DNA of 29,896 nucleotides. It comes from GCA-2731375 sp964507245. GTDB lineage: Bacteria > Pseudomonadota > Alphaproteobacteria > GCA-2731375. Under the pieces are notes generated by a model. That model worked only from the letters and a program-made list of their open reading frames with translations. It was not told the DNA's origin and did no database searches. This document shows, piece after piece, positions 16,416-24,602 of this stretch. The stretch spans positions 1-29,896 of the forward strand of contig CAZDQC010000030.1 in NCBI GenBank assembly GCA_964507245.1. Reading direction: 5' to 3'. Position 1 is the stretch's first letter. Every line of letters begins with the position of its first letter. A program made the position numbers and the translations under genes.

Positions 16416-17261
16416 TTATGCCACCACACTAAGCCGTTCTCGGCGCAAAAGCTCGCTTGCTAGCTGCATATAAGCAACGCTGCCGGCGCACTTGTGATCG
16501 TACAATAAGGCCGGTTTGCCATGGGATGGCGCCTCTGACACCCTGACATTTCGAGGAATAATTGTTTTGTAAACCATATCACCCAGGAAGTCGCGCACAT
16601 CCTGGGCCACTTGGTCGGATAGATTGTTGCGCTTGTCATACATAGTCAAAACGATACCCTGAATTTCCAGCTCGGCATTGAACCCATTGCGAATGCGCTC
16701 GATAGTTTTCATCAGCATAGACAAGCCTTCCAGAGCGAAAAATTCGCACTGCAATGGCACGACAACAGACTTTGCCGCCACCAACGCATTGACTGTCAGC
16801 AGGTTCAGAGACGGCGGGCTATCAATCAGAACATAGTCGAGGTCAAGCCCTGTGGCCGCCAATGCTTCCCGCAAGCGATAAGCACGGCGCGGCTTATTGA
16901 TTAACTCCAACTCAGCACCGGTCAGATCAACTGTAGAAGGGATGAGGAATAGGCCAGGAATCGAGGTTTCTAGTTGAGCATCGACCACACTCGCCTCGGC
17001 CATAAGCACTTCATAGGAGCCGACCCTCCGGTTAGTGCGGTTAATCCCCAATCCCGTGCTAGCGTTGCCCTGAGGGTCCAAATCTACCATAAGAACCTTA
17101 CGGCCAATTGCGGCCAAGCCGGTGCCTAGGTTGATGGCCGTAGTGGTCTTGCCAACGCCCCCTTTTTGATTTGCAATAGCAATGACGCGGGGCGGGTCCG
17201 ATCGACGATCCTTTATTATACTATCAAGGCTTTGGTCTTCGGTTTGAATGAAATCAGACAC
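16416..17261 (-). CDS. parA: Chromosome partitioning ATPase ParA
   Basis: A 281-residue MinD/ParA-type ATPase with the deviant Walker A motif KGGVGKTT at residues 33-40, the switch region VDLDPQGNASTGLGI, and the Walker B-type DYVLIDSPPSL. It forms ATP-dependent gradients on the nucleoid that pull ParB-parS complexes apart. The start overlaps the end of rsmG by 8 bp, and parB follows after 6 bp, which indicates a coupled rsmG-parA-parB operon. Confidence 0.98.
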   Translation of the reverse strand: MSDFIQTEDQSLDSIIKDRRSDPPRVIAIANQKGGVGKTTTAINLGTGLAAIGRKVLMVDLDPQGNASTGLGINRTNRRVGSYEVLMAEASVVDAQLETSIPGLFLIPSTVDLTGAELELINKPRRAYRLREALAATGLDLDYVLIDSPPSLNLLTVNALVAAKSVVVPLQCEFFALEGLSMLMKTIERIRNGFNAELEIQGIVLTMYDKRNNLSDQVAQDVRDFLGDMVYKTIIPRNVRVSEAPSHGKPALLYDHKCAGSVAYMQLASELLRRERLSVVA

Positions 17262-17865
17262 GAGCGATCTCCGTCAGCTGCAAAATCGAGCCTGACTTAT
17301 CCGACAGACTGGAGCCGTAGCGTGGGGTCATTTTCCAATATTTTGTGGCTTCGGTCAATTCAGTATCTATATCTTGTCCTTTCAGAAACAACATTTGCCC
17401 ACAATCCTCTAAATGCCGATACGCTAATGGTAGCAGTTTAACCAGGGGGGCCAGGGCACGGGCAGTGACGACCCGTCCCGCCAGCGGCTCCAGTGTTTCA
17501 ATTCTGGCATTGTGAATAGTCACTTCCGTGTTGGTGAGTATCGCGGCCTCCCGCAGGAAGGCACATTTCCGGCTATCGCTTTCGATCAAGTGCACATCCC
17601 GAATGCCCGCAATGGCAAGAACCAGGCCAGGAAAACCGGCGCCACTGCCCAGGTCAACCCAGGGGCCCGCGTCTTTATTATCGCGATCCCACGTTGCCAA
17701 TTGCACCGAATCGAGCATGTGACGGCGCCACAGATCATTAAGGCTTTCCCGGCCGACCAGATTAATGCGCGTATTCCATTTACCGAGCAGCTCGCCATAT
17801 TCTTGTAGCCGCGACAATGTTTCACGTGAAACATCAATTGATTTTTCAAATTCCGCAACAGTCAT
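17254..17865 (-). CDS. rsmG: 16S rRNA (guanine(527)-N(7))-methyltransferase RsmG
   Basis: A 203-residue SAM-dependent enzyme that methylates G527 of 16S rRNA. The ATG at 17865 is preferred to an upstream TTG because MTVAEFEKSIDVSRETL gives the normal N-terminus. The SAM-binding region is WVDLGSGAGFPGLVLAIAG, followed by HLIESDSRKCAFLREAA. VTARALAPLVKLL is another family mark. The codons for Val-Ser-Arg-Glu-Thr are a perfect parS palindrome. The gene lies 22 bp after mnmG and overlaps parA. Confidence 0.96.
   Translation of the reverse strand: MTVAEFEKSIDVSRETLSRLQEYGELLGKWNTRINLVGRESLNDLWRRHMLDSVQLATWDRDNKDAGPWVDLGSGAGFPGLVLAIAGIRDVHLIESDSRKCAFLREAAILTNTEVTIHNARIETLEPLAGRVVTARALAPLVKLLPLAYRHLEDCGQMLFLKGQDIDTELTEATKYWKMTPRYGSSLSDKSGSILQLTEIARV
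17818..17833. promoter_or_regulatory. parS centromere site (exact)
   Basis: TGTTTCACGTGAAACA, a perfect 16-bp palindrome identical to the canonical ParB-binding consensus. It lies within the 5' part of rsmG, where it encodes VSRET. Its place beside parAB supports a functional nucleation site for ParB. Confidence 0.95.
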
Positions 17866-17887
17866 GGCGCCCGCGCGACCCGGAAGT

Positions 17888-19750
17888 CTAGGCAACGGCC
17901 TTAGGTCTCCCGCGTTTCACGTGGGCCAATAAAATGGTGAGGGCCGCCGGTGTGACCCCGGGTATCCGGGCCGCCGCACCCAGAGTTGACGGGCCATGCG
18001 TCTTCAGTTTTTCGCGCACTTCGTTAGAGAAGCCTTTGATCTCGTCGTAATCCAGGCTGGTAGGTATAGCCATTGCTTCATCCCGTCGGTAAGCGTCGAT
18101 ATCCGCCTGTTGCCGCTCCAAATAGCTGGCGTAATGGGCTTCGATTTCCATCTGCGCCGCTACGGATTCGGGCATTATCCCCAAATCCGGCCAAAGGGCC
18201 GTTAGACGATTCAAATCAATGTCCCTGAAGGCCAGAAGTTCCATGGCCGATCTGCGGCAGCCGTCCTCGTTCACTGTGATGCCAGCCGCACGGCATTCGT
18301 GCGGGGTGGCACGGCGGCCTTCGAGATCGTGGCGCGCCTCGTTTAGAGCCCGGGTCTTTTCCTGGAACGCTCGTCTCCTTACCTCGCCTACACAGCCTAC
18401 CGCCAGACCAACGGGCGTCAGGCGTTGATCCGCATTATCAGACCGTAACAAAAGACGATATTCGGCACGAGAAGTGAACATGCGATATGGTTCTTGGGTG
18501 CCACGGTTGACCAGGTCGTCTATCATCACGCCGATATACCCATCGGCCCGGTCGAGAATGGCCGGTTCATCATCAGCCGCCGCGCGAGCGGCATTAAGGC
18601 CCGCCATCAAGCCCTGGGCCGCCGCCTCCTCGTACCCTGTAGTGCCGTTGATCTGCCCTGCGAGATAAAGCCCAGGCAGTTTTCGCACCTCCAGGCTAGG
18701 CCATAATTCCCTTGGGTCCACGAAATCATATTCAATTGCATAACCCGGCCGAATTACCACAGCCTGCTCAAGTCCCGGAATGCGGCGTAACAAATCCCGT
18801 TGTATTTCTTCGGGTAACGATGTGGAAATTCCGTTTGGATAAACTGTGTGGTCGTCCAATCCTTCCGGTTCAAGAAATATTTGATGCCGATCCCGGTCCG
18901 CGAACCGCACCACCTTGTCTTCGATAGAGGGACAATAACGCGGACCGCGTCCGTCGATTTGACCCGAATAGATTGGCGCCCGGTCCAAGTTTGACCGGAT
19001 CAGATCGTGACCGTCCGGCGTCGTCCAGGTAATGTAGCAATCGATTTGTGGGTTAGTAATATTCGTTGTCAGGGTGGAAAATGGCTCTGGCGGCAAATCA
19101 CCGGATTGCCGCTCCAAACCATCCCAAGCAATGGTGCGCCCATCCAGGCGTGGAGGTGTGCCCGTTTTCAGCCGACCCAGCGCCAAACCCACATTATACA
19201 GACGTTGGGACAGGCCGAGGGCTGGCGCTTCCCCGATCCGACCGGCGGGCCAATTATTTTCACCTATGTGTATGCGGCCACACAGGAAAGTTCCCGTGGC
19301 GATAACCACACGGCCGCAGGAATATTCGCGTCCGTCTTTTAAGCATACGCCCTTAACAGAGCCGTTTTTTAGTACAACGTCCTCTACCGCCCCAGCTTGA
19401 ATGGTGAGGTTGTCTTCTAGCGACAGGGCATTCTGCATGGCACTGCGATACAGAGCCCGATCCGCCTGGACACGTAGACCGCGAACGGCCGGTCCCTTGC
19501 GGCGATTGAGCGTACGGAATTGGATTCCGGCGGCATCGGTAACCCTGCCCATAAGCCCGTCCAGGGCATCAATTTCCCGCACCAAATGCCCCTTGCCCAA
19601 TCCGCCAATAGCCGGGTTGCAGGACATTTCGCCGATGGTGTCCCGGCGATGTGTCAGCAACAGGGTCCGCGCCCCGTAGCGCGCAGCAGCAGCTGCTGCT
19701 TCACAACCAGCGTGTCCGCCGCCTACCACGATGACATCGTAATTGCTCAT
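17888..19750 (-). CDS. mnmG: tRNA uridine-5-carboxymethylaminomethyl modification enzyme MnmG
   Basis: A 620-residue FAD protein that, with MnmE, installs cmnm5 at U34 of tRNAs. The start at 19750 places the GGGHAG dinucleotide motif at residues 10-15; the extra upstream codons are not conserved-looking. Other marks are SCNPAIGGLGKGHLVREIDALDG, GVCLKDGRE, ATGTFLCGRIHIGE, TGTPPRLDGRTI, the AGQINGTTGYEEAAAQG flavin segment and the C-terminal helical domain that contacts MnmE (LREKLKTHGPSTLGAAARIPGVTP-type region). It is separated from mnmE by 98 bp containing a parS-like site. Confidence 0.98.
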   Translation of the reverse strand: MSNYDVIVVGGGHAGCEAAAAAARYGARTLLLTHRRDTIGEMSCNPAIGGLGKGHLVREIDALDGLMGRVTDAAGIQFRTLNRRKGPAVRGLRVQADRALYRSAMQNALSLEDNLTIQAGAVEDVVLKNGSVKGVCLKDGREYSCGRVVIATGTFLCGRIHIGENNWPAGRIGEAPALGLSQRLYNVGLALGRLKTGTPPRLDGRTIAWDGLERQSGDLPPEPFSTLTTNITNPQIDCYITWTTPDGHDLIRSNLDRAPIYSGQIDGRGPRYCPSIEDKVVRFADRDRHQIFLEPEGLDDHTVYPNGISTSLPEEIQRDLLRRIPGLEQAVVIRPGYAIEYDFVDPRELWPSLEVRKLPGLYLAGQINGTTGYEEAAAQGLMAGLNAARAAADDEPAILDRADGYIGVMIDDLVNRGTQEPYRMFTSRAEYRLLLRSDNADQRLTPVGLAVGCVGEVRRRAFQEKTRALNEARHDLEGRRATPHECRAAGITVNEDGCRRSAMELLAFRDIDLNRLTALWPDLGIMPESVAAQMEIEAHYASYLERQQADIDAYRRDEAMAIPTSLDYDEIKGFSNEVREKLKTHGPSTLGAAARIPGVTPAALTILLAHVKRGRPKAVA

Positions 19751-19810
19751 GACGCGAAACATAGGGAGGGTACGGTAGGGTGTCAAAATTTCTGCTAATT
19801 TTTCTTTCGA

Positions 19811-19826
19811 TGTTTCACATGAAACA
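19811..19826. promoter_or_regulatory. parS-like site, one mismatch
   Basis: TGTTTCACATGAAACA differs from the consensus only at one central base (CACATG for CACGTG). It lies in the noncoding gap between mnmE and mnmG, so no coding constraint explains it. It is likely a second, perhaps weaker, ParB site. Confidence 0.8.
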
Positions 19827-19848
19827 TCGCCACAACCAGTGAACTGCT

Positions 19849-21171
19849 TTATTTACCAATACAGAAGTCCGAAAACACAACTTCCAGAATATCTTCCACA
19901 TCAACCCGGCCGGTAATCCGACCCAAATGCCGCGCTGCCACCCGCACATCCTCTGCCCGCAACTCACTTTCCGTTTCCTGGAGAGCGCGGCATAAGGCCT
20001 TGCGGCAATCTTCCAGTCCCTGGCGATGCCGGGATCGGGTCAAACCCGGCTGTCCACCCACCGTCATGAATCGGGCCGCTTCTCCGGCTAAGCGATCCAG
20101 CAAAACATCTATTCCCTGCCCGGTCTTGGTAGAAACGGCTAAACCTTGATGAGGTGTTTTTTTTTCCACAAGATCCACTTTATTGGCGACCAGTATGCCA
20201 TCTTGCACAAGGGCCAGGGTTCCGTCATCTGGCTCACCACCACTTGTGCAATCATAAAGTACGATGCGCAGATCTGCCTGATCACCACGAGCCCTGGCCC
20301 GCCGCACCCCTTCAGCCTCAATATGATCATCGCTATCACGAATGCCGGCTGTATCCGCCAGCACGACCGGATAGCCGCCCAGGTTCAGATAGACCTCGAC
20401 TACGTCTCGCGTGGTGCCCGCTTGGGAAGAGACGATAGCAGCGTCACGGCGAGCTAGGGCATTGAGAAGGCTTGATTTTCCAACGTTAGGTGGGCCTAGG
20501 ATCACCATTTGGCAACCGTCGCGAAGACGTTCGCCGCGGTTATTGTCATCCAAGTGAATGGAAATCTCCTCGGCCAGGCGTTGCAGCACGGATCGTTTGC
20601 GGCCCGTCATGGCGTCAGGCACATCTTCGTCAGGAAAATCTATATCTGCTTCTAGATGGGCCAGAATTCGGATCAGATCAGCCCGCCAATTTTCATACAG
20701 CTGACCTAGTTCTCCTGCCATTTGACGTTGCGCCTGGCGCCGTTGAGCTTCAGTTTCAGCAGCAATTAGGTCCGCTAAGCCCTCGGCCTGTGTCAGGTCC
20801 ATCTTGCCGTTTTGAAAGGCTCGCCGGGTGAACTCACCGGCCTCAGCCAAACGGCAATCATCACGACGCCCCAAGGAAGACAACACGGCTGCAACGACCG
20901 CGCTGCCGCCGTGGCAATGCAGTTCGGCCACATCTTCGCCCGTGAAGCTACAGGGTGCCGGAAACCAAAGGACAAGTCCTTGATCCAAGACTTCGCCGCT
21001 ATTCCAGTCAAGAATCCGGGTCAGCGTCGCCTTTCGTGGGCCTGGCGTTTTGGCCCGCCCAGTGAGGGCGGCCAGGGCCATCCGTACAGCAGGGCCAGAG
21101 AGCCGAATGACGGCGACGCCAGCTCGCCCTGGCGCCGTGGATGGGGCAAAGATAGTGTCGAGATCCGACAT
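19849..21171 (-). CDS. mnmE: tRNA modification GTPase MnmE
   Basis: A 440-residue protein. The N-terminal tetrahydrofolate-binding domain (1-120) contains AVIRLSG and ELHCHGGSAVV; a helical domain follows. The GTPase domain has G1 GPPNVGKSS (226-234), G2 GTTRD (252-256), G3 DTAG (273-276) and G4 NKVD (330-333). The C-terminal CIGK carries the conserved Cys. It works as a K+-activated GTPase with MnmG. It starts 9 bp after the stop of the upstream nitroreductase gene, with which it may share a transcript. Confidence 0.98.
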   Translation of the reverse strand: MSDLDTIFAPSTAPGRAGVAVIRLSGPAVRMALAALTGRAKTPGPRKATLTRILDWNSGEVLDQGLVLWFPAPCSFTGEDVAELHCHGGSAVVAAVLSSLGRRDDCRLAEAGEFTRRAFQNGKMDLTQAEGLADLIAAETEAQRRQAQRQMAGELGQLYENWRADLIRILAHLEADIDFPDEDVPDAMTGRKRSVLQRLAEEISIHLDDNNRGERLRDGCQMVILGPPNVGKSSLLNALARRDAAIVSSQAGTTRDVVEVYLNLGGYPVVLADTAGIRDSDDHIEAEGVRRARARGDQADLRIVLYDCTSGGEPDDGTLALVQDGILVANKVDLVEKKTPHQGLAVSTKTGQGIDVLLDRLAGEAARFMTVGGQPGLTRSRHRQGLEDCRKALCRALQETESELRAEDVRVAARHLGRITGRVDVEDILEVVFSDFCIGK

Positions 21172-21180
21172 CGCGGATCA

Positions 21181-21747
21181 CTACCAAGTTTGCAGAAATT
21201 CCGCGGGATCGGGTCGTATCTTTTTAGGCGCGGTACCTTTTTTTATTGTGCCGATATGAATAAAGCCCACCAAGGCATCTTTTGGTGCCAGTCCCAAGGA
21301 CCCCTTGACATACTCATCATAACAGGGCGCGCCCGTCACCCAGATGGCCTGGTAACCACGGGCATGCAGGGCGTTTAAAAGATTTTGCGCCGCCGCCCCA
21401 GTGGCGATCACCTGCTCTATCGTCGGTACCTTGGGATGATTTTCCGTGATCTTGGCCCAGACCGCCAATACCAAAGGAGCGCGGACTGGCTTACCGCGTG
21501 CCTTTTCAACATCCTCAACCCTGGCATCTAAGTCTCGCTTAACCAAACTGTCAGCAAATATATCGCCCAGGGCCTTGCGCCGCTCGCCCCGGATCGCGAG
21601 AAAGCGCCAGGGACGCAACGCTCCGTGATCTGGCGCCCGCATAGCCGCTTGCAGCAGTTCCAATATTTCGTCATCGCTGGGCGTCGGCTCAACAAGATTA
21701 GCCGCCGGTGTAGACTGCCGCCCTAACAGACATTCCATGGCATCCAT
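21181..21747 (-). CDS. Nitroreductase family protein (YdjA-like)
   Basis: A 188-residue FMN-binding oxidoreductase of the short nitroreductase type. N-terminal LLGRQSTPAANLVEPTPSDDEI and RAPDHGALRPWRFL form the FMN loop, as in E. coli YdjA. VIATGAAAQNLLNALHARGYQAIW is the dimer/cofactor helix, followed by GFIHIGT. It would use NAD(P)H to reduce nitro compounds or quinones, but the physiological substrate is unknown. It sits directly upstream of mnmE on the same strand, separated by 9 bp. Confidence 0.88.
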   Translation of the reverse strand: MDAMECLLGRQSTPAANLVEPTPSDDEILELLQAAMRAPDHGALRPWRFLAIRGERRKALGDIFADSLVKRDLDARVEDVEKARGKPVRAPLVLAVWAKITENHPKVPTIEQVIATGAAAQNLLNALHARGYQAIWVTGAPCYDEYVKGSLGLAPKDALVGFIHIGTIKKGTAPKKIRPDPAEFLQTW

Positions 21748-22092
21748 GGCTAAAACTCCCCTTCAGTCTCGTCGTCCCGCTCTTTGTTGTCTTACCTACT
21801 TCACGTCGGATTTTGCTATGGCTTTGGTCCAAAAGACGTTTTGTAGAAACCCTGACCTTGAATTTCGCTAAACTGCCGCGTATTGAGGCCTGCATCGTCG
21901 GCGCTTGAGCCTCCTGCGTGGCTTCTGAGCCTATCAGCCCCAAAAACGCGCGTGCGTCGTGCAAGATGTATTCAATATCTAGCTTCATCTCCATAGGCCA
22001 ATATCCCGCTTTTGCCTTCGCCGTCAACGTGACAAAATTAGTTTAAGAGAATTTGCGGAGCAACGGTGAGAATCTTTGGAAAAATGGATAAG
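21748..22092. other. 345-bp region without an intact gene
   Basis: No intact gene is supported. It contains the upstream region of the nitroreductase, the probable DUF6489 remnant (21796-21988), and the sequence leading into the YyaL-type pseudogene. I see no convincing terminator or RNA gene. Confidence 0.5.
21796..21988 (-). pseudogene. Probable remnant of a DUF6489-type gene
   Basis: From the ATG at 21988 the frame reads MKLDIEYILHDARAFLGL, which resembles the DUF6489 N-terminus (typically MK-x-x-I-[ED]-x-x-C-T-P-E-EAR-x-FLGLP). The frame then degenerates. Another frame near the end reads GFLQNVFWTKAIAKS before a stop at 21796, resembling the family's C-terminal QKMFW segment. An internal deletion and frameshift would explain this. 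I recall DUF6489 genes lying between rho and mnmE in related genomes, which fits the location. Confidence is limited by the short match. Confidence 0.35.
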
Positions 22093-22572
22093 ATGAACCG
22101 GTTGGAGTTCGAAACCCCTCCCAGTTTTCCGCATCATAAGAATAGTTCCATGCATTGGCACTCCTGAGGGGTGCAATGCCCTGAACGAGGCCGAAAATTT
22201 GGGTAAACCCTTTTTATATTCCGTCGATTATGCGGCCTGTCACTTGTGCCAGACGGGAAACCGTTCTGGGGCAGCGCCTATTTTCCACCTGAAGCCTCAG
22301 TACGGTCGGCCTATCTTTACCCATATTCTACTTATAGTTGTATAATTATTTCATATTCAACTATCCAAAACCCGCGACGAAATGCCCTCAGAATTATCCT
22401 ACAAACATGGCTGCGTCATCCTGACGGAGCCATGTTGGGCGCGCTGAACAAAGGTCCAACCACCGCTTCTCGAGGAGGGATTTATGGCCATTTAGGGGGC
22501 GATTTTTCATACCATTCCGCAGATGCGCTGTGGCTGGCACCTCATATCGAGAAAATGCTATACAATACAGAT
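22093..22572 (+). pseudogene. Decayed YyaL/DUF255 thioredoxin-domain gene
   Basis: Fragments of the DUF255 family occur in order but in different frames. The ATG at 22093 gives MNRLEFETPPSFPHHKN then HWHS, where the expected Trp codon TGG is TGA at 22165. One extra G in the GGGG run just after shifts the frame, after which ALNEAENLGKPFLYSVDYAACHLCQ matches the KPIFLSIGYSACHWCHVM region with its CxxC. A deletion of roughly 60 residues joins this to PDGKPFWGSAYFPPE. Later, from about 22475, ASRGGIYGHLGGDFSYHS and LAPHIEKMLYN match the GGIYDHLGGGF...PHFEKMLYD motifs. The remaining two thirds of the usual gene is absent; ogt begins at the break. Confidence 0.85.
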
Positions 22573-23017
22573 GCCACAAATTTCTACGCACGCTCCAATT
22601 GGGGATCTGACAATCAGCATCGAAGATAACGTGATTGTCTCGCTGGATTGGGGCTGGGCTAAAGAACAAAACTCAAATACACTTTTGCAGGAGGCGAAAT
22701 CACAATTAGACGATTATTTCGACGGCTTTCGGAAAACCTTCGATTTACCTCTAGATCCAATAGGAACAGTATTCCAACAACATGTGTGGTCAATTATGGA
22801 ACAAATCCCATATGGAGAAACAATAACTTACGGAGAATTAGCAAATGCCATAGATAGCTCCGCCCGCGCCGTGGGCATGGCATGTGGCGCCAACCCTATA
22901 CCCGTCATCATTCCTTGCCACCGGGTGGTGGCGGCTACCAATATGGGTGGCTATTCGGGTGACGGTGGCGTTGAAACCAAGAAAGCGCTGCTGCATCTTG
23001 AACGGGCGTTGCTCTAA
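22571..23017 (+). CDS. ogt: Methylated-DNA--protein-cysteine S-methyltransferase
   Basis: A 148-residue repair protein that removes alkyl groups from O6-alkylguanine in a suicide reaction. Cys116 in the IPCHRVV motif is the acceptor. FQQHVWSIMEQIPYGETITYGELA is the winged-helix DNA-binding segment, with ARAVGMACGANPIPVIIPCHRV following, and GGYSGDGGVETKKALLHLE is the C-terminal end. The start at 22571 gives MPQISTHAPIGDLTIS, a normal N-terminus, and lies at the broken end of the YyaL remnant. The middle of the gene is noticeably AT-rich relative to its 3' third. No clear RBS is seen, so expression may depend on upstream transcription. Confidence 0.9.
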   Translation: MPQISTHAPIGDLTISIEDNVIVSLDWGWAKEQNSNTLLQEAKSQLDDYFDGFRKTFDLPLDPIGTVFQQHVWSIMEQIPYGETITYGELANAIDSSARAVGMACGANPIPVIIPCHRVVAATNMGGYSGDGGVETKKALLHLERALL

Positions 23018-23165
23018 GACCATCGACCTGCAGATCCTTTTTTGCGGCATGACAAACTTCATAGCAAGGGTTTAAAATTCACCCATAAATCCCGCATCAT
23101 TCGCTACTATGCGAAAATTTCAAATAACAAATCTATAAGTAATTCGGAGAAAGGGCTCAACCGAC

Positions 23166-24140
23166 ATGGTCAAAACAATTCAATTCCAAAAACCTGGCAA
23201 GCCTTCGGTCCTGAAATTGGAAGATGTCAAGCTCGGCAGACCGCGCAAGGGCCAAGTACGGGTGCGTCACACCGCCATCGGATTGAACTACATCGATACC
23301 TATCAGCGCAGTGGCCTGTATCCTCTTCCCTTACCGTCTGGTCTCGGAATGGAAGCGGCAGGCGTAATCGAGGCTTTAGGTACTGGCGTTAACCACCTCA
23401 AAGTAGGCGATCGGGTGGCCTACGGCAGCGGCGCGCCCGGTGCCTATTCGGATGCCCGGATCATGGACGCGGCCACCCTGGTCAAGATCCCACATGGCAT
23501 CCCGGACGAGGCAGCTGCAGCCATGATGCTAAAAGGAATGACCGTGGAATATTTGATCCGTCGCACCTATCGGGTGAAAAAGGGCGAGACGGTGTTATTC
23601 CATGCCGCCGCGGGAGGCGTCGGCCTAATTGCCGGGCAATGGCTCAACGCCTTAGGCGCACGCGCCATCGGCACTGCCGGCGGGTCCGCCAAGGTAAAAT
23701 TAGCTAAGGCTCACGGCTATGCTGAGGTAATTGATTACAAGAAAAAAGATTTCGTAAAGGAAGTAGCCCGCCTGACCAAAAAAGAGGGCGTGCCCGTGGT
23801 TTACGATTCCATTGGCAAAGATACCTGGGATGGTTCGCTGGACTGTCTGCAGCCGCGCGGCCATATGGTTAGCTTTGGCAACGCTTCCGGCCCCGTATCG
23901 TCTTTCGCGCCCGGCACACTAGCGGCCAAGGGTTCACTTTACCTGACTCGGCCCAGTCTGGTTGCCTATACCTCCACCCGCAAGGAACTGGAAGCTTCTG
24001 CCAAGTCCCTATTCGCCATGGTCAGGAGTGGTTTGGTTAAGATTGAGATCAACCAAGTCTACGCCCTAAAAGATGCGAAACAAGCACATATTGATCTAGA
24101 AAGCCGCAAGACTACGGGTTCCACAATTTTGATCCCATAG
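23166..24140 (+). CDS. qor: Quinone oxidoreductase, zinc-less MDR family
   Basis: A 324-residue NADPH:quinone reductase. A GGAGAAAGG lies upstream of the ATG. Family marks are HTAIGLNYIDTYQRSGLYPLP, GLGMEAAGVIEALG, VGDRVAY, the helix MMLKGMTVEYL, and the NADPH-binding HAAAGGVGLIAGQW. No zinc-binding Cys cluster is present, as expected for quinone reductases. It reduces quinones or enones using NADPH. The next gene begins 21 bp downstream with its own RBS, indicating an operon. Confidence 0.93.
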   Translation: MVKTIQFQKPGKPSVLKLEDVKLGRPRKGQVRVRHTAIGLNYIDTYQRSGLYPLPLPSGLGMEAAGVIEALGTGVNHLKVGDRVAYGSGAPGAYSDARIMDAATLVKIPHGIPDEAAAAMMLKGMTVEYLIRRTYRVKKGETVLFHAAAGGVGLIAGQWLNALGARAIGTAGGSAKVKLAKAHGYAEVIDYKKKDFVKEVARLTKKEGVPVVYDSIGKDTWDGSLDCLQPRGHMVSFGNASGPVSSFAPGTLAAKGSLYLTRPSLVAYTSTRKELEASAKSLFAMVRSGLVKIEINQVYALKDAKQAHIDLESRKTTGSTILIP

Positions 24141-24161
24141 GTCCAAAAACAGGAGAAAACA

Positions 24162-24602
24162 ATGCCAGGTTATATTCCCCCAACCTTGGATTGGGTACGT
24201 GAACAGGTGGAATTGTATGAAGGCAGTAGCGGTACTGAGGGAACAACCCTACGGGACACCGACATGCCCTGTATCATCGTTACTCATACAGGAAACAAGA
24301 CCGGCGGTATCCGAAAAATTCCCCTTATGCGTGTCGAGGTGGACGGAAGTTACGTTCTGGTTGGTTCCTACGGCGGGCGACCGAGAAACCCCGTTTGGGT
24401 CTATAACATTCGAGCCAATCCAGACGTGGAAATCCGCGACAAGACGGAAATTTTCAAGATGCGAGTTCGGGAGATAACTGAGGATCCAGAGCGCCAACGC
24501 CTTTGGGATGCAAGCGCAGCTGTCTATCCACCCTACAACGAATATCAGGCCAAGACGGACCGAAAAATCCCGGTGTTCATCGCCGAGCCAATAACGCCCT
24601 AA
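24162..24602 (+). CDS. F420H2/quinone-reductase-family (deazaflavin-dependent nitroreductase-like) protein
   Basis: A 146-residue protein with a strong RBS (AGGAG) upstream. It matches the Ddn/DUF385 split-barrel family: VTHTGNKTGGIRKIPLMRVE, GSYGGRPRNPVWVYNIRANPDVEI, VREITEDPERQRLWDASAAVYPPYNEYQ and the terminal RKIPVFIAEP. These are the cofactor-binding signatures of actinobacterial F420-dependent reductases. Whether this organism makes F420 cannot be seen here; some relatives bind other flavins or fatty acids. It forms an operon with qor. Alphaproteobacterial members are known but less common than actinobacterial ones. Confidence 0.85.
   Translation: MPGYIPPTLDWVREQVELYEGSSGTEGTTLRDTDMPCIIVTHTGNKTGGIRKIPLMRVEVDGSYVLVGSYGGRPRNPVWVYNIRANPDVEIRDKTEIFKMRVREITEDPERQRLWDASAAVYPPYNEYQAKTDRKIPVFIAEPITP

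Noticed and set aside
17913..17928. Third parS-like sequence at the 3' end of mnmG (CGTTTCACGTGGGCCA)
   Set aside because: Only 12 of 16 bases match, one half is lost, and the bases encode the ordinary His-Val-Lys-Arg tail of MnmG, so chance is sufficient.
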